A stretch of 64,000 nt of DNA from Actinomadura rifamycini DSM 43936 (GTDB lineage Bacteria > Actinomycetota > Actinomycetes > Streptosporangiales > Streptosporangiaceae): positions 1-64,000 of the forward strand of contig NZ_AULB01000026.1 of NCBI RefSeq assembly GCF_000425065.1, given 5' to 3'. The notes beneath the pieces were generated by a model that saw only the letters and a program-made list of their open reading frames with translations, did no database searches and had not been told where the DNA came from. Below are positions 40,904-48,616 of the stretch, piece after piece. How positions within the stretch are numbered: the first letter of the stretch is position 1; each line of letters begins with the position of its first letter. The translations under genes and the position numbers were made by a program.

Positions 40904-41869
40904 TCACGCCGCGTCCTCCGCCTTCTTCTTGAGCGGTTCCCACCAGCCGCGGTTGTCGGCGTACCACCGGACGGTCGAGGCCAGGCCGTCGTCGAACGCG
41001 ATCCGCGGGGCGTACCCGAGGGCCCGCAGCTTGGCGTCCGACAGCGAGTACCGCCGGTCGTGGCCGGGACGGTCCGCGACGCGCTCGACCGACGACCAGT
41101 CGGCGTCCAGCATCTCCAGCAGGCGGCCCGTCAGCTCCAGATTGGTCAGCTCGGCCGTGCCGGCGATGTGGTACACCTCCCCGGGCGCACCGCGCTCGAC
41201 CACGGCCCAGATGCCCCGGCAGTGGTCGTCCACATGGATCCAGTCCCGCACGTTCCCGCCGTTGCCGTACAGCGGCACCCGCAGGCCGTCCAGCAGGTTC
41301 GTGGTGAAGAGCGGGACGACCTTCTCCGGGTACTGGTACGGCCCGTAGTTGTTCCCGCAGCGCGTGATCGACACCGGCAGGCCGTGGGTGCGGGCGTACG
41401 CACCGGCGATCATGTCCCCGCCCGCCTTGGCGGCCGCGTACGGCGAGTTCGGCGCGATCCGGGCGTCCTCGTCCCACGAACCCGTCTCGATGCTGCCGTA
41501 CACCTCGTCGGTCGACACCTGCACCACGCGCGGCACGCCCGCGTCCAGGCACGCCTGCATGAGCGTCTGGACGCCCTGCACGTTGGTGCGGACGAACTCG
41601 CCGGCGCTGGCGATCGACCGGTCCACGTGCGACTCCGCCGCGAAGTTGACCACGACGTCGTGGCCGGGGACCAGCTCGGCGAGCAGTCCGGCGTCGCAGA
41701 TGTCGCCGTGCACGAACGTGTGCCCGTCCGCGACCGGCGCCAGGTTGGCCGGATTGCCGGCGTAGGTGAGCCGGTCGAGCACGGTGATCTCGGCCTCGCC
41801 CGCGAGCGACCGCACGAAGTGCGAGCCGATGAACCCGGCCCCGCCGGTGACCAGAACGCGCCGTCCCAT
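40904..41869 (-). CDS. rmlB: dTDP-glucose 4,6-dehydratase
   Basis: A 321-residue extended SDR that makes dTDP-4-keto-6-deoxyglucose, the branch point for all the sugar genes here. NAD loop VTGGAGFIGSHF, NFAAESHVDRS, the catalytic STDEVYG block and YAAAKAGGD (Tyr-x3-Lys) are all present. It follows rmlA by 17 bases on the minus strand. No RifZ-type operator precedes the pair, so sugar activation may be expressed independently of the rest. Confidence 0.95.
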   Translation of the reverse strand: MGRRVLVTGGAGFIGSHFVRSLAGEAEITVLDRLTYAGNPANLAPVADGHTFVHGDICDAGLLAELVPGHDVVVNFAAESHVDRSIASAGEFVRTNVQGVQTLMQACLDAGVPRVVQVSTDEVYGSIETGSWDEDARIAPNSPYAAAKAGGDMIAGAYARTHGLPVSITRCGNNYGPYQYPEKVVPLFTTNLLDGLRVPLYGNGGNVRDWIHVDDHCRGIWAVVERGAPGEVYHIAGTAELTNLELTGRLLEMLDADWSSVERVADRPGHDRRYSLSDAKLRALGYAPRIAFDDGLASTVRWYADNRGWWEPLKKKAEDAA

Positions 41870-41886
41870 AGCCCTGTCCGTCCCTC

Positions 41887-42954
41887 TCAGCTGCTGATCT
41901 GCACGGTGCTGTGGTCGCCGAGCACCAGGCGGTGCGCCCGCGGCACCCGGGGCACGGGAGTGACCCGCACCTCGCGGCCGATCAGCGACACCTCGATCCG
42001 GCCGACGCCGTCGATGGACGCGCCGCGGAGGACGATCGAGTACTCGATCTCGCTGTCCAGCACGGCGCAGTCCCGGTCGATGGAGGTGAACGGGCCCACG
42101 TAGGAGTCGCGCACGACCGAACCGGCGCCGATGACCAGCGGCCCGACCAGCCGCGAGCCGGTCACCGCGGCGCCCTCCTCCACCACGACCCGTCCGATCA
42201 GCTCCGACGCGGCGTCCACCGAGCCCCGCACCGACGGTTCGAGGCCCTCCAGCACCAGCCGGTTGACCTCCAGCATGTCGGTGACGTTGCCGGTGTCCTT
42301 CCAGTAGCCGGTGATCACGGTGGACTCGACCCGGCGGCCCGCCGACATCAGCCCCTGGATCGCGTCCGTGATCTCCAGTTCGTTCCGCCAGGACGGCGTC
42401 AGCCCGGCGACGATCTCGTGCACCGCCGGAGTGAAGAGGTAGACGCCGACGAGCGCCAGGTCGCTCTTGGGGTGCCGCGGCTTCTCCTCCAGCCCGGTCA
42501 CGCGGCCCGCCGCGTCCAGCACGGCGACGCCGAAGGCGCGCGGATCGGACACCCGGGTGAGCATGATCTGCGCGTCGGGGCGCTCGGCGCGGAACCGGTC
42601 GACCAGGCCGGTGATGCCGCCGACGATGAAGTTGTCGCCCAGGTACATGACGAAGTCGTCGTCGCCGAGGAAGTCGCGGGCGACCAGCACCGCGTGGGCG
42701 AGGCCGAGCGGGGCGTGCTGGGGGATATAGGTCACCTTCAGCCCGAACGCCGAGCCGTCGCCGACCGCCGCGCGGATCTCGGGGGCGGTGTCGCCGACGA
42801 TGATGCCGGCCTCGCCGATCCCGGCGTCCGCGATCGCCTCCAGGCCGTAGAACAGCACCGGCTTGTTGGCGACCGGGACCAGCTGCTTGGCCGAGGTGTG
42901 GGTGATCGGCCGCAGCCGCGATCCGGCGCCGCCCGCCAGGACGAGTGCCTTCAT
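41887..42954 (-). CDS. rmlA: Glucose-1-phosphate thymidylyltransferase (long RmlA form)
   Basis: A 355-residue nucleotidyltransferase making dTDP-glucose. Signature LVLAGGAGSRLRPITHTSAKQLVPVANKP, LGDNF with a metal-binding Asp, and GLEEKP. The long form has a C-terminal left-handed β-helix (GRVVVEEGAAVTGSRLVGPL and following hexapeptides), common in antibiotic clusters (StrD-like). No strong ribosome site precedes ATG 42954. An inverted repeat CGCTCC/GGAGCG (43085-43090 and 43110-43115) lies upstream and may be regulatory. Confidence 0.94.
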   Translation of the reverse strand: MKALVLAGGAGSRLRPITHTSAKQLVPVANKPVLFYGLEAIADAGIGEAGIIVGDTAPEIRAAVGDGSAFGLKVTYIPQHAPLGLAHAVLVARDFLGDDDFVMYLGDNFIVGGITGLVDRFRAERPDAQIMLTRVSDPRAFGVAVLDAAGRVTGLEEKPRHPKSDLALVGVYLFTPAVHEIVAGLTPSWRNELEITDAIQGLMSAGRRVESTVITGYWKDTGNVTDMLEVNRLVLEGLEPSVRGSVDAASELIGRVVVEEGAAVTGSRLVGPLVIGAGSVVRDSYVGPFTSIDRDCAVLDSEIEYSIVLRGASIDGVGRIEVSLIGREVRVTPVPRVPRAHRLVLGDHSTVQISS

Positions 42955-43204
42955 GCGGACGCCCGCCGAACGGTCTGGTTCACGAGGGACTCCCGGAGGC
43001 CGTGGGGGCCGTGGTGGCTGCGGGTAGGGACGCGCCCTGAATCCGTGGGACGGTCAACATGGTTGTTGAAGCCGGCAGAAAGCGCGCTCCCTTACCTTTG
43101 TAGTTTTACGGAGCGTGCCGACCGCGTGACGGCGTACCGGCGCGACCGCCCCGGGGAGTGCCGGGCGAGTAAGTAAAGGTGGCGCCGGGGTGAAGCCGCC
43201 TCGG

Positions 43205-43861
43205 TCACCACGGCAGCGGGCGGCCGTCCCGGAAGAACCCGCCGGTGGGCCCGTCGTCGGGGAGCGTGGCCGCCCAGACGACGCCCGCCGCGCCGTCGGC
43301 GACCGGCCGGCCGCCGGGGCCGCCCATGTCGGTCGCGACCCAGCCGGGGCACACCGCGTTGACCAGGATGCCGTCGTGCCGCAGTTCGGCCGCCAGCATC
43401 CGGGTGAGGGCGTTGAGCACGACCTTGGACGCGGTGTAGGCGGGGGTGCCGCCGCCCATGTTCGTCAGCGAGGCCACCTCGCTGGACACGTTGACGATCC
43501 GGCCGTGCCCGCTCTCGCGCAGCAGCGGCAGCATCGCCCGCACCAGCCGCCACGGGCCGTACAGGTTCGTCTCGGCCGCCTCCCGCACCACGTCCAGGTC
43601 GGCGTCGGCGGCACGCTGCCACGTGTCGTAGGTGATCGCGGCGTTGTTCACCAGGACGTCCAGCCGCCCGAACCGCTCGGCGACCGCCTCCGCGGCCCGC
43701 GCGGCGTCGCCGTCCGACGTGACGTCGAGCCGCAGCGGGACCTGCCCCCGGACGGCCGCGGGGGAGCGGGCCGCCGCGATCACCGTGTGCCCGCGCTCGG
43801 CGAGCTGCGCGCAGACCTCCCGTCCGATCCCCCGGTTCGCTCCGGTCACCAACGCGATCAT
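43205..43861 (-). CDS. Short-chain dehydrogenase/reductase
   Basis: A 218-residue classical SDR with VTGANRGIGREV, LVNNAAIT, VNVSSEVAS and the catalytic YTASK. GAGGAGAGGAG lies 7 bases before the ATG. Substrate unknown. It is divergent from a LysR regulator 84 bases away, the usual arrangement for a small regulator-enzyme pair. It probably lies outside the antibiotic cluster: no RifZ-type operator and no link to the pathway chemistry. A role as sugar 4-ketoreductase is not supported, because those are usually extended SDRs. Confidence 0.85.
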   Translation of the reverse strand: MIALVTGANRGIGREVCAQLAERGHTVIAAARSPAAVRGQVPLRLDVTSDGDAARAAEAVAERFGRLDVLVNNAAITYDTWQRAADADLDVVREAAETNLYGPWRLVRAMLPLLRESGHGRIVNVSSEVASLTNMGGGTPAYTASKVVLNALTRMLAAELRHDGILVNAVCPGWVATDMGGPGGRPVADGAAGVVWAATLPDDGPTGGFFRDGRPLPW

Positions 43862-43945
43862 CGTCCGGCTCCTCTCCTCGGGACGGCACGATCGTGCGGC
43901 CGCACGCGCTTCCGCGTCCAATACCCGCCGTGATAGCCGTTGGCC

Positions 43946-44830
43946 ATGGACGGTCATCTGCGCGATCTGCGGTACTTCGTCGCGGTCGCCGAGGAGCTGA
44001 ACTTCACCCGCGCCGCCGAGCGCCTGTTCGTCTCCCAGCCCGCGCTGAGCAAGCAGATCCGCCGCCTGGAGGACGACCTGCGGGTGCGGCTGTTCGAGCG
44101 CGACCGGCGCACGGTGGCGCTCACCGCGCCCGGGGAGGCGCTGCTCCCGGCCGCGCGCGAGATGCTCGGCCGCTGGGACCAGGCGCAGCGCGAGGTCGCC
44201 GACGCGGCGGCCGCGGCGGCCGCCGTGCTGACCGTCGGGCTGTCCACGAGCGTCGGCCGCGGCCTGCTCGCCGCCGTCCGCGACCGGTTCGCCGAGCGCC
44301 GCCCCGGGTGGCGGCTGCGGATGCGGCAGGTCGACTGGACGGACGCCAGCGCCGGGCTCGCGTCCGGGGACGTCGACGTCGCGTTCGTCTGGCTGCCCGT
44401 CCCCGCCGAGGACGCCTTCCACCTGCGGGTGGTCGCGCGGGAGCCGCGCTGGGTCGCGTTCCGCGACGACCACCGGCTCGCCGGGCGCGACGAGGTGGAC
44501 TTCGCGGACCTGCTGGACGAGCCGTTCCTCGCCCTCCCGGAGAGCGCGGGCCCGCTGCGCGACCACTGGCTCCCCGCCGCGCACCGCGGCGGCCGTCCCG
44601 TCCGGGTCGGCGCGACGGTGGCGAACGCGGACGAGACGTTCGCGGCGATCGAGGAGGGCAGCGGCATCGTGCTGCTGTCCGCCGGGAACGCGGCGATCTA
44701 CCGCCGTCCGGGCGTGCGCGCCGTCCCGGTCGCCGGCCTGCCGCCGTCCGAACTGGCCGCCGCCTGGCGCCGCGGCGACGACCGGACCGCCGTCCGCGAC
44801 TTCGTCGACGCGCTCCCGACCGCGACGTGA
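43946..44830 (+). CDS. LysR-family transcriptional regulator
   Basis: A 294-residue LTTR. The N-terminal helix-turn-helix reads LNFTRAAERLFVSQPALSKQI, followed by an all-Ala linker (AAAAAAA, residues ~88-95) and a substrate-binding domain. ATG 43946 is used; a TTG six bases upstream is possible. It is divergently transcribed from the SDR gene, so autorepression and control of that gene are likely. The effector is unknown. Confidence 0.87.
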   Translation: MDGHLRDLRYFVAVAEELNFTRAAERLFVSQPALSKQIRRLEDDLRVRLFERDRRTVALTAPGEALLPAAREMLGRWDQAQREVADAAAAAAAVLTVGLSTSVGRGLLAAVRDRFAERRPGWRLRMRQVDWTDASAGLASGDVDVAFVWLPVPAEDAFHLRVVAREPRWVAFRDDHRLAGRDEVDFADLLDEPFLALPESAGPLRDHWLPAAHRGGRPVRVGATVANADETFAAIEEGSGIVLLSAGNAAIYRRPGVRAVPVAGLPPSELAAAWRRGDDRTAVRDFVDALPTAT

Positions 44831-44934
44831 CCTGGACGATTCGTCGTTTTCTTGACGTTTAGCCGCGTTTTGTCGTCGGTGGGCCCGGGGACTTACGCCT
44901 TGCTGACGTCCATGCATTTCGGGGGAGGAAACGC

Positions 44935-45177
44935 ATGAAGAGGGTCATGACCGGAGCGCTGATCGCCGCCGTCGCCGCCGCCGGGGGGATCGGCGGGACC
45001 GCCGCGGCCGCCGAACCGCAGCCGCGGCAGCAGACCCAGGACTGCCGCACCTACTCGAGCACCACCCGGTGCGGCGACGTCCGGCTCGACGAGAAGCAGC
45101 GCGCGTGCGTGTCCTCCAGCGTCCGGCTCGGCATGACCGAGCGCCGGGCGGAGGTGGAGTGCCAAGCCTTCCGCTGA
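44935..45177 (+). CDS. Small secreted Cys-containing protein
   Basis: An 80-residue precursor with a Sec signal peptide (MKRVMTGALIAAVAAAGGIGG...) and probable cleavage near AAAA-EP at about residue 26. The mature ~54-residue part holds four cysteines (about 37, 46, 58, 76), enough for two disulfides. GGGGAGGAAA precedes the ATG. I do not recognise a family. A very strong hairpin follows the stop, so it is a single-gene transcript. Confidence 0.7.
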   Translation: MKRVMTGALIAAVAAAGGIGGTAAAAEPQPRQQTQDCRTYSSTTRCGDVRLDEKQRACVSSSVRLGMTERRAEVECQAFR

Positions 45178-45186
45178 CGGACGGCC

Positions 45187-45225
45187 GCGGGCCCGCCCCC
45201 GGACGCCTTCCGGGGGCGGGCCCGC
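45187..45225 (+). terminator. Very stable terminator hairpin
   Basis: Perfect 17-bp stem (45187-45203 with 45209-45225) and 5-base loop directly after the secreted-protein gene. It has no T tract, as is common in high-GC actinomycetes. Confidence 0.7.
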
Positions 45226-45276
45226 GCTCGCGGACGGCCCGCGCTCGCGGACGGCCCGCGCTCGCGGACGGCCCGC
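45226..45276 (+). repeat. Three tandem copies of a 17-bp unit
   Basis: GCTCGCGGACGGCCCGC repeated exactly three times with no spacer, abutting the terminator stem. Copies are identical, suggesting recent slippage or selection. Confidence 0.85.
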
Positions 45277-45619
45277 GCCCGGGGCGGTCGGCGCCGTGAT
45301 CCTCGTCATGGCGGCCGCACCGCGCGGCGCGCGCGTGAGGAAGTCGACGTCCCGGCGTCCCAGGGGTGGTGATCGCCGCCCCGGCGATGCATTGTGGACT
45401 GGGCCGCACCCGTTTCCGAAGGTGATTCCTAGCGCAGGGTGGTGATTTGCGATCGCACCGGCGAACGGGGCAGTCTGGGGACCGAGAACGCCCACGAGTA
45501 GCACGTCCGCTACGAGGGGAAACCGAGATCAGGTCCGGGGACCGCGTTATGCGCCGCGCGTCTCCGGGCGCACCGGGAGCCGAGGAGCCCCGGGACGACG
45601 GCGCTGAAGGAGCCCGACG

Positions 45620-47242
45620 ATGACCGAGAATGACGGCGCGCAGGGACCGCAGCGGCCGTTGCCGGAAGACGAGGGCCAGGCCACGCCCCCGGAGGGGCAG
45701 GGAGAGCAACCTCCCGCCCGTCCGCTGGGCGAGCGCACCGTGGTGTTCGGCGCACCGCAGCTGGGCGGCCAGGCCCGCCCCGCCGCGCAGCCGCCGCAGC
45801 CCCCCGCCCCGCACCAGCAGCCGTCCGCGGGCCGGCAGCAGCCGGCCCAGCAGCCGCCCGCGCCGCAGCCGCCCGCGCCGCAGCAGGGCGACCGTCCGGT
45901 GTCGCCGCCTCCGCCGACCATGGTGGAGCAGCCCGCCCAGCAGTTCGGCGAGCAGCCGCCGCCCCCGCCGCCGCAGCCCTACGGGCAGCCCGGCGGGTTC
46001 CCGCCCCCGGAGCAGCAGCAGTACGGGCAGCCCCCGCAGCAGCAGCCCGGGTACCCCCAGCAGCCCGCGCACGGCGCCCCGGCCGAGCAGCAGCCGTTCG
46101 GCGGCCCGCAGTACGGGGCGTCGACGGGCGGGTTCCCGCCGGTCGAGCCGCGCGGCCCGGAGGGCGCTCCGCCCGCCGAGCCCCCCGCCGCGCCGCCCGC
46201 GCCGCCCGCCCCGCAGGAGCCGGCCGCCGATCGGACGCTGATCGTCCCGAACCCGGGCGCGGAGGAGCAGGAGAAGCCCCGCCCGAAGGTCGACGACCAG
46301 GCGACGCTGCACTGGTCGCCCGGCACCGACATCCCGGTCGCGACCGGGCCCGAGCGCCGGCAGGAGCCGCCGTCCGAGCCGTGGCAGGCGCCCGCCCCGC
46401 CGGCCACCCCGGAACCCTGGTCGGCGGACGCCCAGCAGCCCCAGCCGGGGGCCGCCCCCGGACGGCCGCAGGCGCAGCAGCCGGGGCAGCCCGGGCAGCC
46501 GGGCCAGTCCGAGATGGAGCGCACGCTGATGGTCCCGCCGCCCGGTGAGGGCGCCGGGCAGCCGCAGCAGCCGCAGGGCTTCGGCGGCATGGAGGAGCCC
46601 CCGGCGACCGAGGCGTTCGACCCGTCCGCCCAGGGCGCGCCGGGCCGTCCCGCCGAGTCGGGGGGCCTCGCCGAGCACACGGTGATGGACCTCGGCCAGC
46701 AGCAGTGGCAGACCGCGGGACAGCCGCCGCAGCAGCAGCCGCCCCAGCCGGGCGCGCAGCAGTTCGGCCAGCAGGACTACGGGCAGCAGTCGCCCTACGG
46801 CCAGCAGCAGCAGTACGGGCAGCCCGACCAGCAGCAGTTCGGCCAGCAGCAGCCCTATGACCAGCAGCAGTACGGTCAGCAGGCGCCCGGCCAGGCCCCC
46901 GGCCAGGCTCCGGGGCAGGCCCCCGGGCAGGGCACCGGCGGGCAGTACCCGCCGTTCGGGCAGCCCGACCAGCAGGGCGGCGCGCCGGACGAGCAGCACG
47001 GAGCGCTCCAGTTCGGCCAGCAGCCCTACGGCCAGGCCCCCGGCGCGCCCGGAGCCCCGGGCCAGCCGGGCCAGTACGGCCAGCCGGGGCAGCCCGGCCA
47101 GCCCGGCCAGTACGGGCAGCAGCCCGGGTACGGCGGGGACGCCGCCGGGTCGGGCGGCAAGAAGAAGGTCGTGCTGATGACCGCGGGCGTCGGGATCGCC
47201 CTGCTCGCGGTGATCGTGCTGGCGGTGCTCTTCCTGCGCTAG
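45620..47242 (+). CDS. Pro/Gln-rich disordered protein with C-terminal membrane anchor
   Basis: 540 residues, dominated by Pro, Gln, Gly and Tyr repeats (QYGQPGQPGQ, QAPGQAPGQ). The last ~27 residues are GKKK followed by a single hydrophobic helix ending FLR, so the protein should be tail-anchored with the long N-terminal part in the cytoplasm. Four short motifs recur through the disordered region: RTVVFGAP, RTLIVPNPG, RTLMVPPPG and HTVMDLG. Each has a Thr-x-x-hydrophobic/Asp form that would suit phosphorylation and FHA binding (inference). It lies just upstream of the str operon. No enzymatic domain seen. Confidence 0.75.
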   Translation: MTENDGAQGPQRPLPEDEGQATPPEGQGEQPPARPLGERTVVFGAPQLGGQARPAAQPPQPPAPHQQPSAGRQQPAQQPPAPQPPAPQQGDRPVSPPPPTMVEQPAQQFGEQPPPPPPQPYGQPGGFPPPEQQQYGQPPQQQPGYPQQPAHGAPAEQQPFGGPQYGASTGGFPPVEPRGPEGAPPAEPPAAPPAPPAPQEPAADRTLIVPNPGAEEQEKPRPKVDDQATLHWSPGTDIPVATGPERRQEPPSEPWQAPAPPATPEPWSADAQQPQPGAAPGRPQAQQPGQPGQPGQSEMERTLMVPPPGEGAGQPQQPQGFGGMEEPPATEAFDPSAQGAPGRPAESGGLAEHTVMDLGQQQWQTAGQPPQQQPPQPGAQQFGQQDYGQQSPYGQQQQYGQPDQQQFGQQQPYDQQQYGQQAPGQAPGQAPGQAPGQGTGGQYPPFGQPDQQGGAPDEQHGALQFGQQPYGQAPGAPGAPGQPGQYGQPGQPGQPGQYGQQPGYGGDAAGSGGKKKVVLMTAGVGIALLAVIVLAVLFLR

Positions 47243-47295
47243 CACACGGGCCAAGTTTGCGCCACGTCTTCCCCATCACGGGGTGCGTGGGTCAC

Positions 47296-47344
47296 AATGC
47301 CGACGGGTCTCCCGCCTCGCGGGCGGGAACTCCCCGTCGGCATT
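47296..47344 (+). terminator. Two-part terminator hairpin after the Pro/Gln-rich gene
   Basis: Outer 12-bp stem AATGCCGACGGG (47296-47307) with its complement at 47333-47344, and an inner CCCGCC/GGCGGG stem. It separates the preceding gene from the ribosomal promoter 84 bases on. Beyond the promoter the gap up to rpsL holds a ~270-base leader with no gene. Confidence 0.65.
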
Positions 47345-47427
47345 CGGCCGTTCTGAGGGGGAATCGGCCGCTGCGGGCCCGCTCGGTTTGCGCCGGAGGG
47401 CGTCCGCGCGGTAGTGCGCTGCTCGCT

Positions 47428-47456
47428 TTGCACTTTGGCGTCGCGGTCGGTAACCT
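47428..47456 (+). promoter_or_regulatory. Housekeeping promoter of the str operon
   Basis: TTGCAC (47428-47433), 17-base spacer, TAACCT (47451-47456): a near-consensus primary sigma-factor promoter. The transcript would start near 47463 and carry a ~270-base leader before rpsL. It shows no antibiotic-cluster operator. Confidence 0.75.
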
Positions 47457-47731
47457 TTTCGCTTGTGCCCGCTGTATGCGGGCCGCTATGCGTGCGCTAA
47501 GGCGAAGCCCGTCAGGGCAGGGCCGGCGGCCGCATCTACTCCCCGGCTTGTTTCGGCCCTTCTCGGGCCGGGCGGTCTGTGTCGGTTTCTTGTGGATGTA
47601 CTTCCGCGAGCTGGCGACACGCCCGACCGCGTGGGTCGGAGAGGGTCGGGAAACCGGCAGGTCACAGCCTCTCCTGAGGTGGTGATTGCAGACAAGACTT
47701 ACCGGCTCGGTACGAGGAAGACGGAGACGCG

Positions 47732-48106
47732 GTGCCCACGATCCAGCAGCTGGTCCGCAAGGGCCGCCAGGACAAGGTGACCAAGAACAAGACGCCCGCG
47801 CTGAAGGAGAGCCCCCAGCGCCGGGGTGTCTGCACGCGCGTCTACACGACGACGCCCAAGAAGCCGAACTCCGCGCTTCGCAAGGTCGCCCGTGTCCGGC
47901 TGACCAGCGGGATTGAGGTCACGGCCTACATCCCCGGTGTCGGTCACAACCTGCAGGAGCACTCGATGGTGCTCGTGCGCGGCGGCCGTGTGAAGGACCT
48001 CCCCGGTGTTCGGTACAAGATCATCCGCGGGTCCCTCGACACGCAGGGCGTCCGCAACCGTAAGCAGGCGCGCAGCAAGTACGGCGCGAAGAAGGAGAAG
48101 AGCTGA
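47732..48106 (+). CDS. rpsL: 30S ribosomal protein S12
   Basis: 124 residues. It forms part of the decoding site. TTTPKKPNSALR carries Lys43 and Lys44 and PGVRYKIIRG is intact, so the known streptomycin-resistance positions look wild type. GTG start with GGAG six bases upstream. First gene of the str operon; the stop overlaps the rpsG start by one base (TGATG). Confidence 0.98.
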   Translation: MPTIQQLVRKGRQDKVTKNKTPALKESPQRRGVCTRVYTTTPKKPNSALRKVARVRLTSGIEVTAYIPGVGHNLQEHSMVLVRGGRVKDLPGVRYKIIRGSLDTQGVRNRKQARSKYGAKKEKS

Positions 48107-48576
48107 TGCCGCGCAAGGGCCCCGCTGGCAAGCGCCAGCTGATCGCTGACCCGGTGTACAACTCGCCGCTGGTCACCGCGCTCATCAACAAGATTCTCCT
48201 TGACGGCAAGCGCTCCATCGCGCAGCGGATCGTCTACGACGCCCTCGAGGGCGCCCGCGAGAAGACCGGCAACGACCCGGTCGTCACGCTGAAGCGCGCG
48301 CTCGACAACGTGAAGCCGACCCTGGAGGTCCGCAGCCGCCGCGTCGGTGGCGCGACCTACCAGGTCCCGGTCGAGGTCCGTCCGGCCCGCAGCACCACGC
48401 TCGCGCTGCGCTGGCTGGTGGTGTACGCCCGGCAGCGTCGCGAGAAGACGATGACCGAGCGTCTGATGAACGAACTTCTGGACGCCAGCAACGGCCTCGG
48501 CGCCTCGGTCAAGAAGCGCGAGGACACGCACAAGATGGCGGAGTCCAACAAGGCCTTCGCCCACTACCGCTGGTAA
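48106..48576 (+). CDS. rpsG: 30S ribosomal protein S7
   Basis: 156 residues, normal length for the family. It nucleates assembly of the 30S head by binding 16S rRNA. The start MPRKGPAGKRQLIADPVYNS and the conserved QVPVEVRP block are clear. Translation is coupled to rpsL by the TGATG overlap. fusA follows after 40 bases. Confidence 0.98.
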   Translation: MPRKGPAGKRQLIADPVYNSPLVTALINKILLDGKRSIAQRIVYDALEGAREKTGNDPVVTLKRALDNVKPTLEVRSRRVGGATYQVPVEVRPARSTTLALRWLVVYARQRREKTMTERLMNELLDASNGLGASVKKREDTHKMAESNKAFAHYRW

Positions 48577-48616
48577 CCCGGCGGAACTGCAACGACGAGA
48601 CGCAGCGAGGACGACA

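Larger units (their letters stand above)
45178..45619. other. Intergenic region with terminator, 17-bp triplet repeat and no gene
   Basis: After the small secreted protein come the hairpin at 45187 and the repeats at 45226. The remaining ~340 bases up to the Pro/Gln-rich gene contain no convincing frame. I could not place a promoter with confidence; GAAGGAG lies just before ATG 45620. Confidence 0.5.

Noticed and set aside
43073..43115. GCTCC-N8-TGTAG (CTACA-N8-GGAGC on the minus strand) before rmlA
   Set aside because: Both half-sites deviate and the -10 position reads CAACCA. Listed only as an inverted repeat, not as an activator site.
43205..44830. SDR and LysR as members of the ansamycin cluster
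   Set aside because: No RifZ-type operator, divergent regulator-enzyme layout of their own, and no pathway step that needs them.
44945..47254. 769-codon minus-strand frame over the Pro/Gln-rich gene
   Set aside because: Leu/Gly/Arg-rich mirror of the repetitive plus-strand gene, which has the ribosome site, start and membrane anchor.
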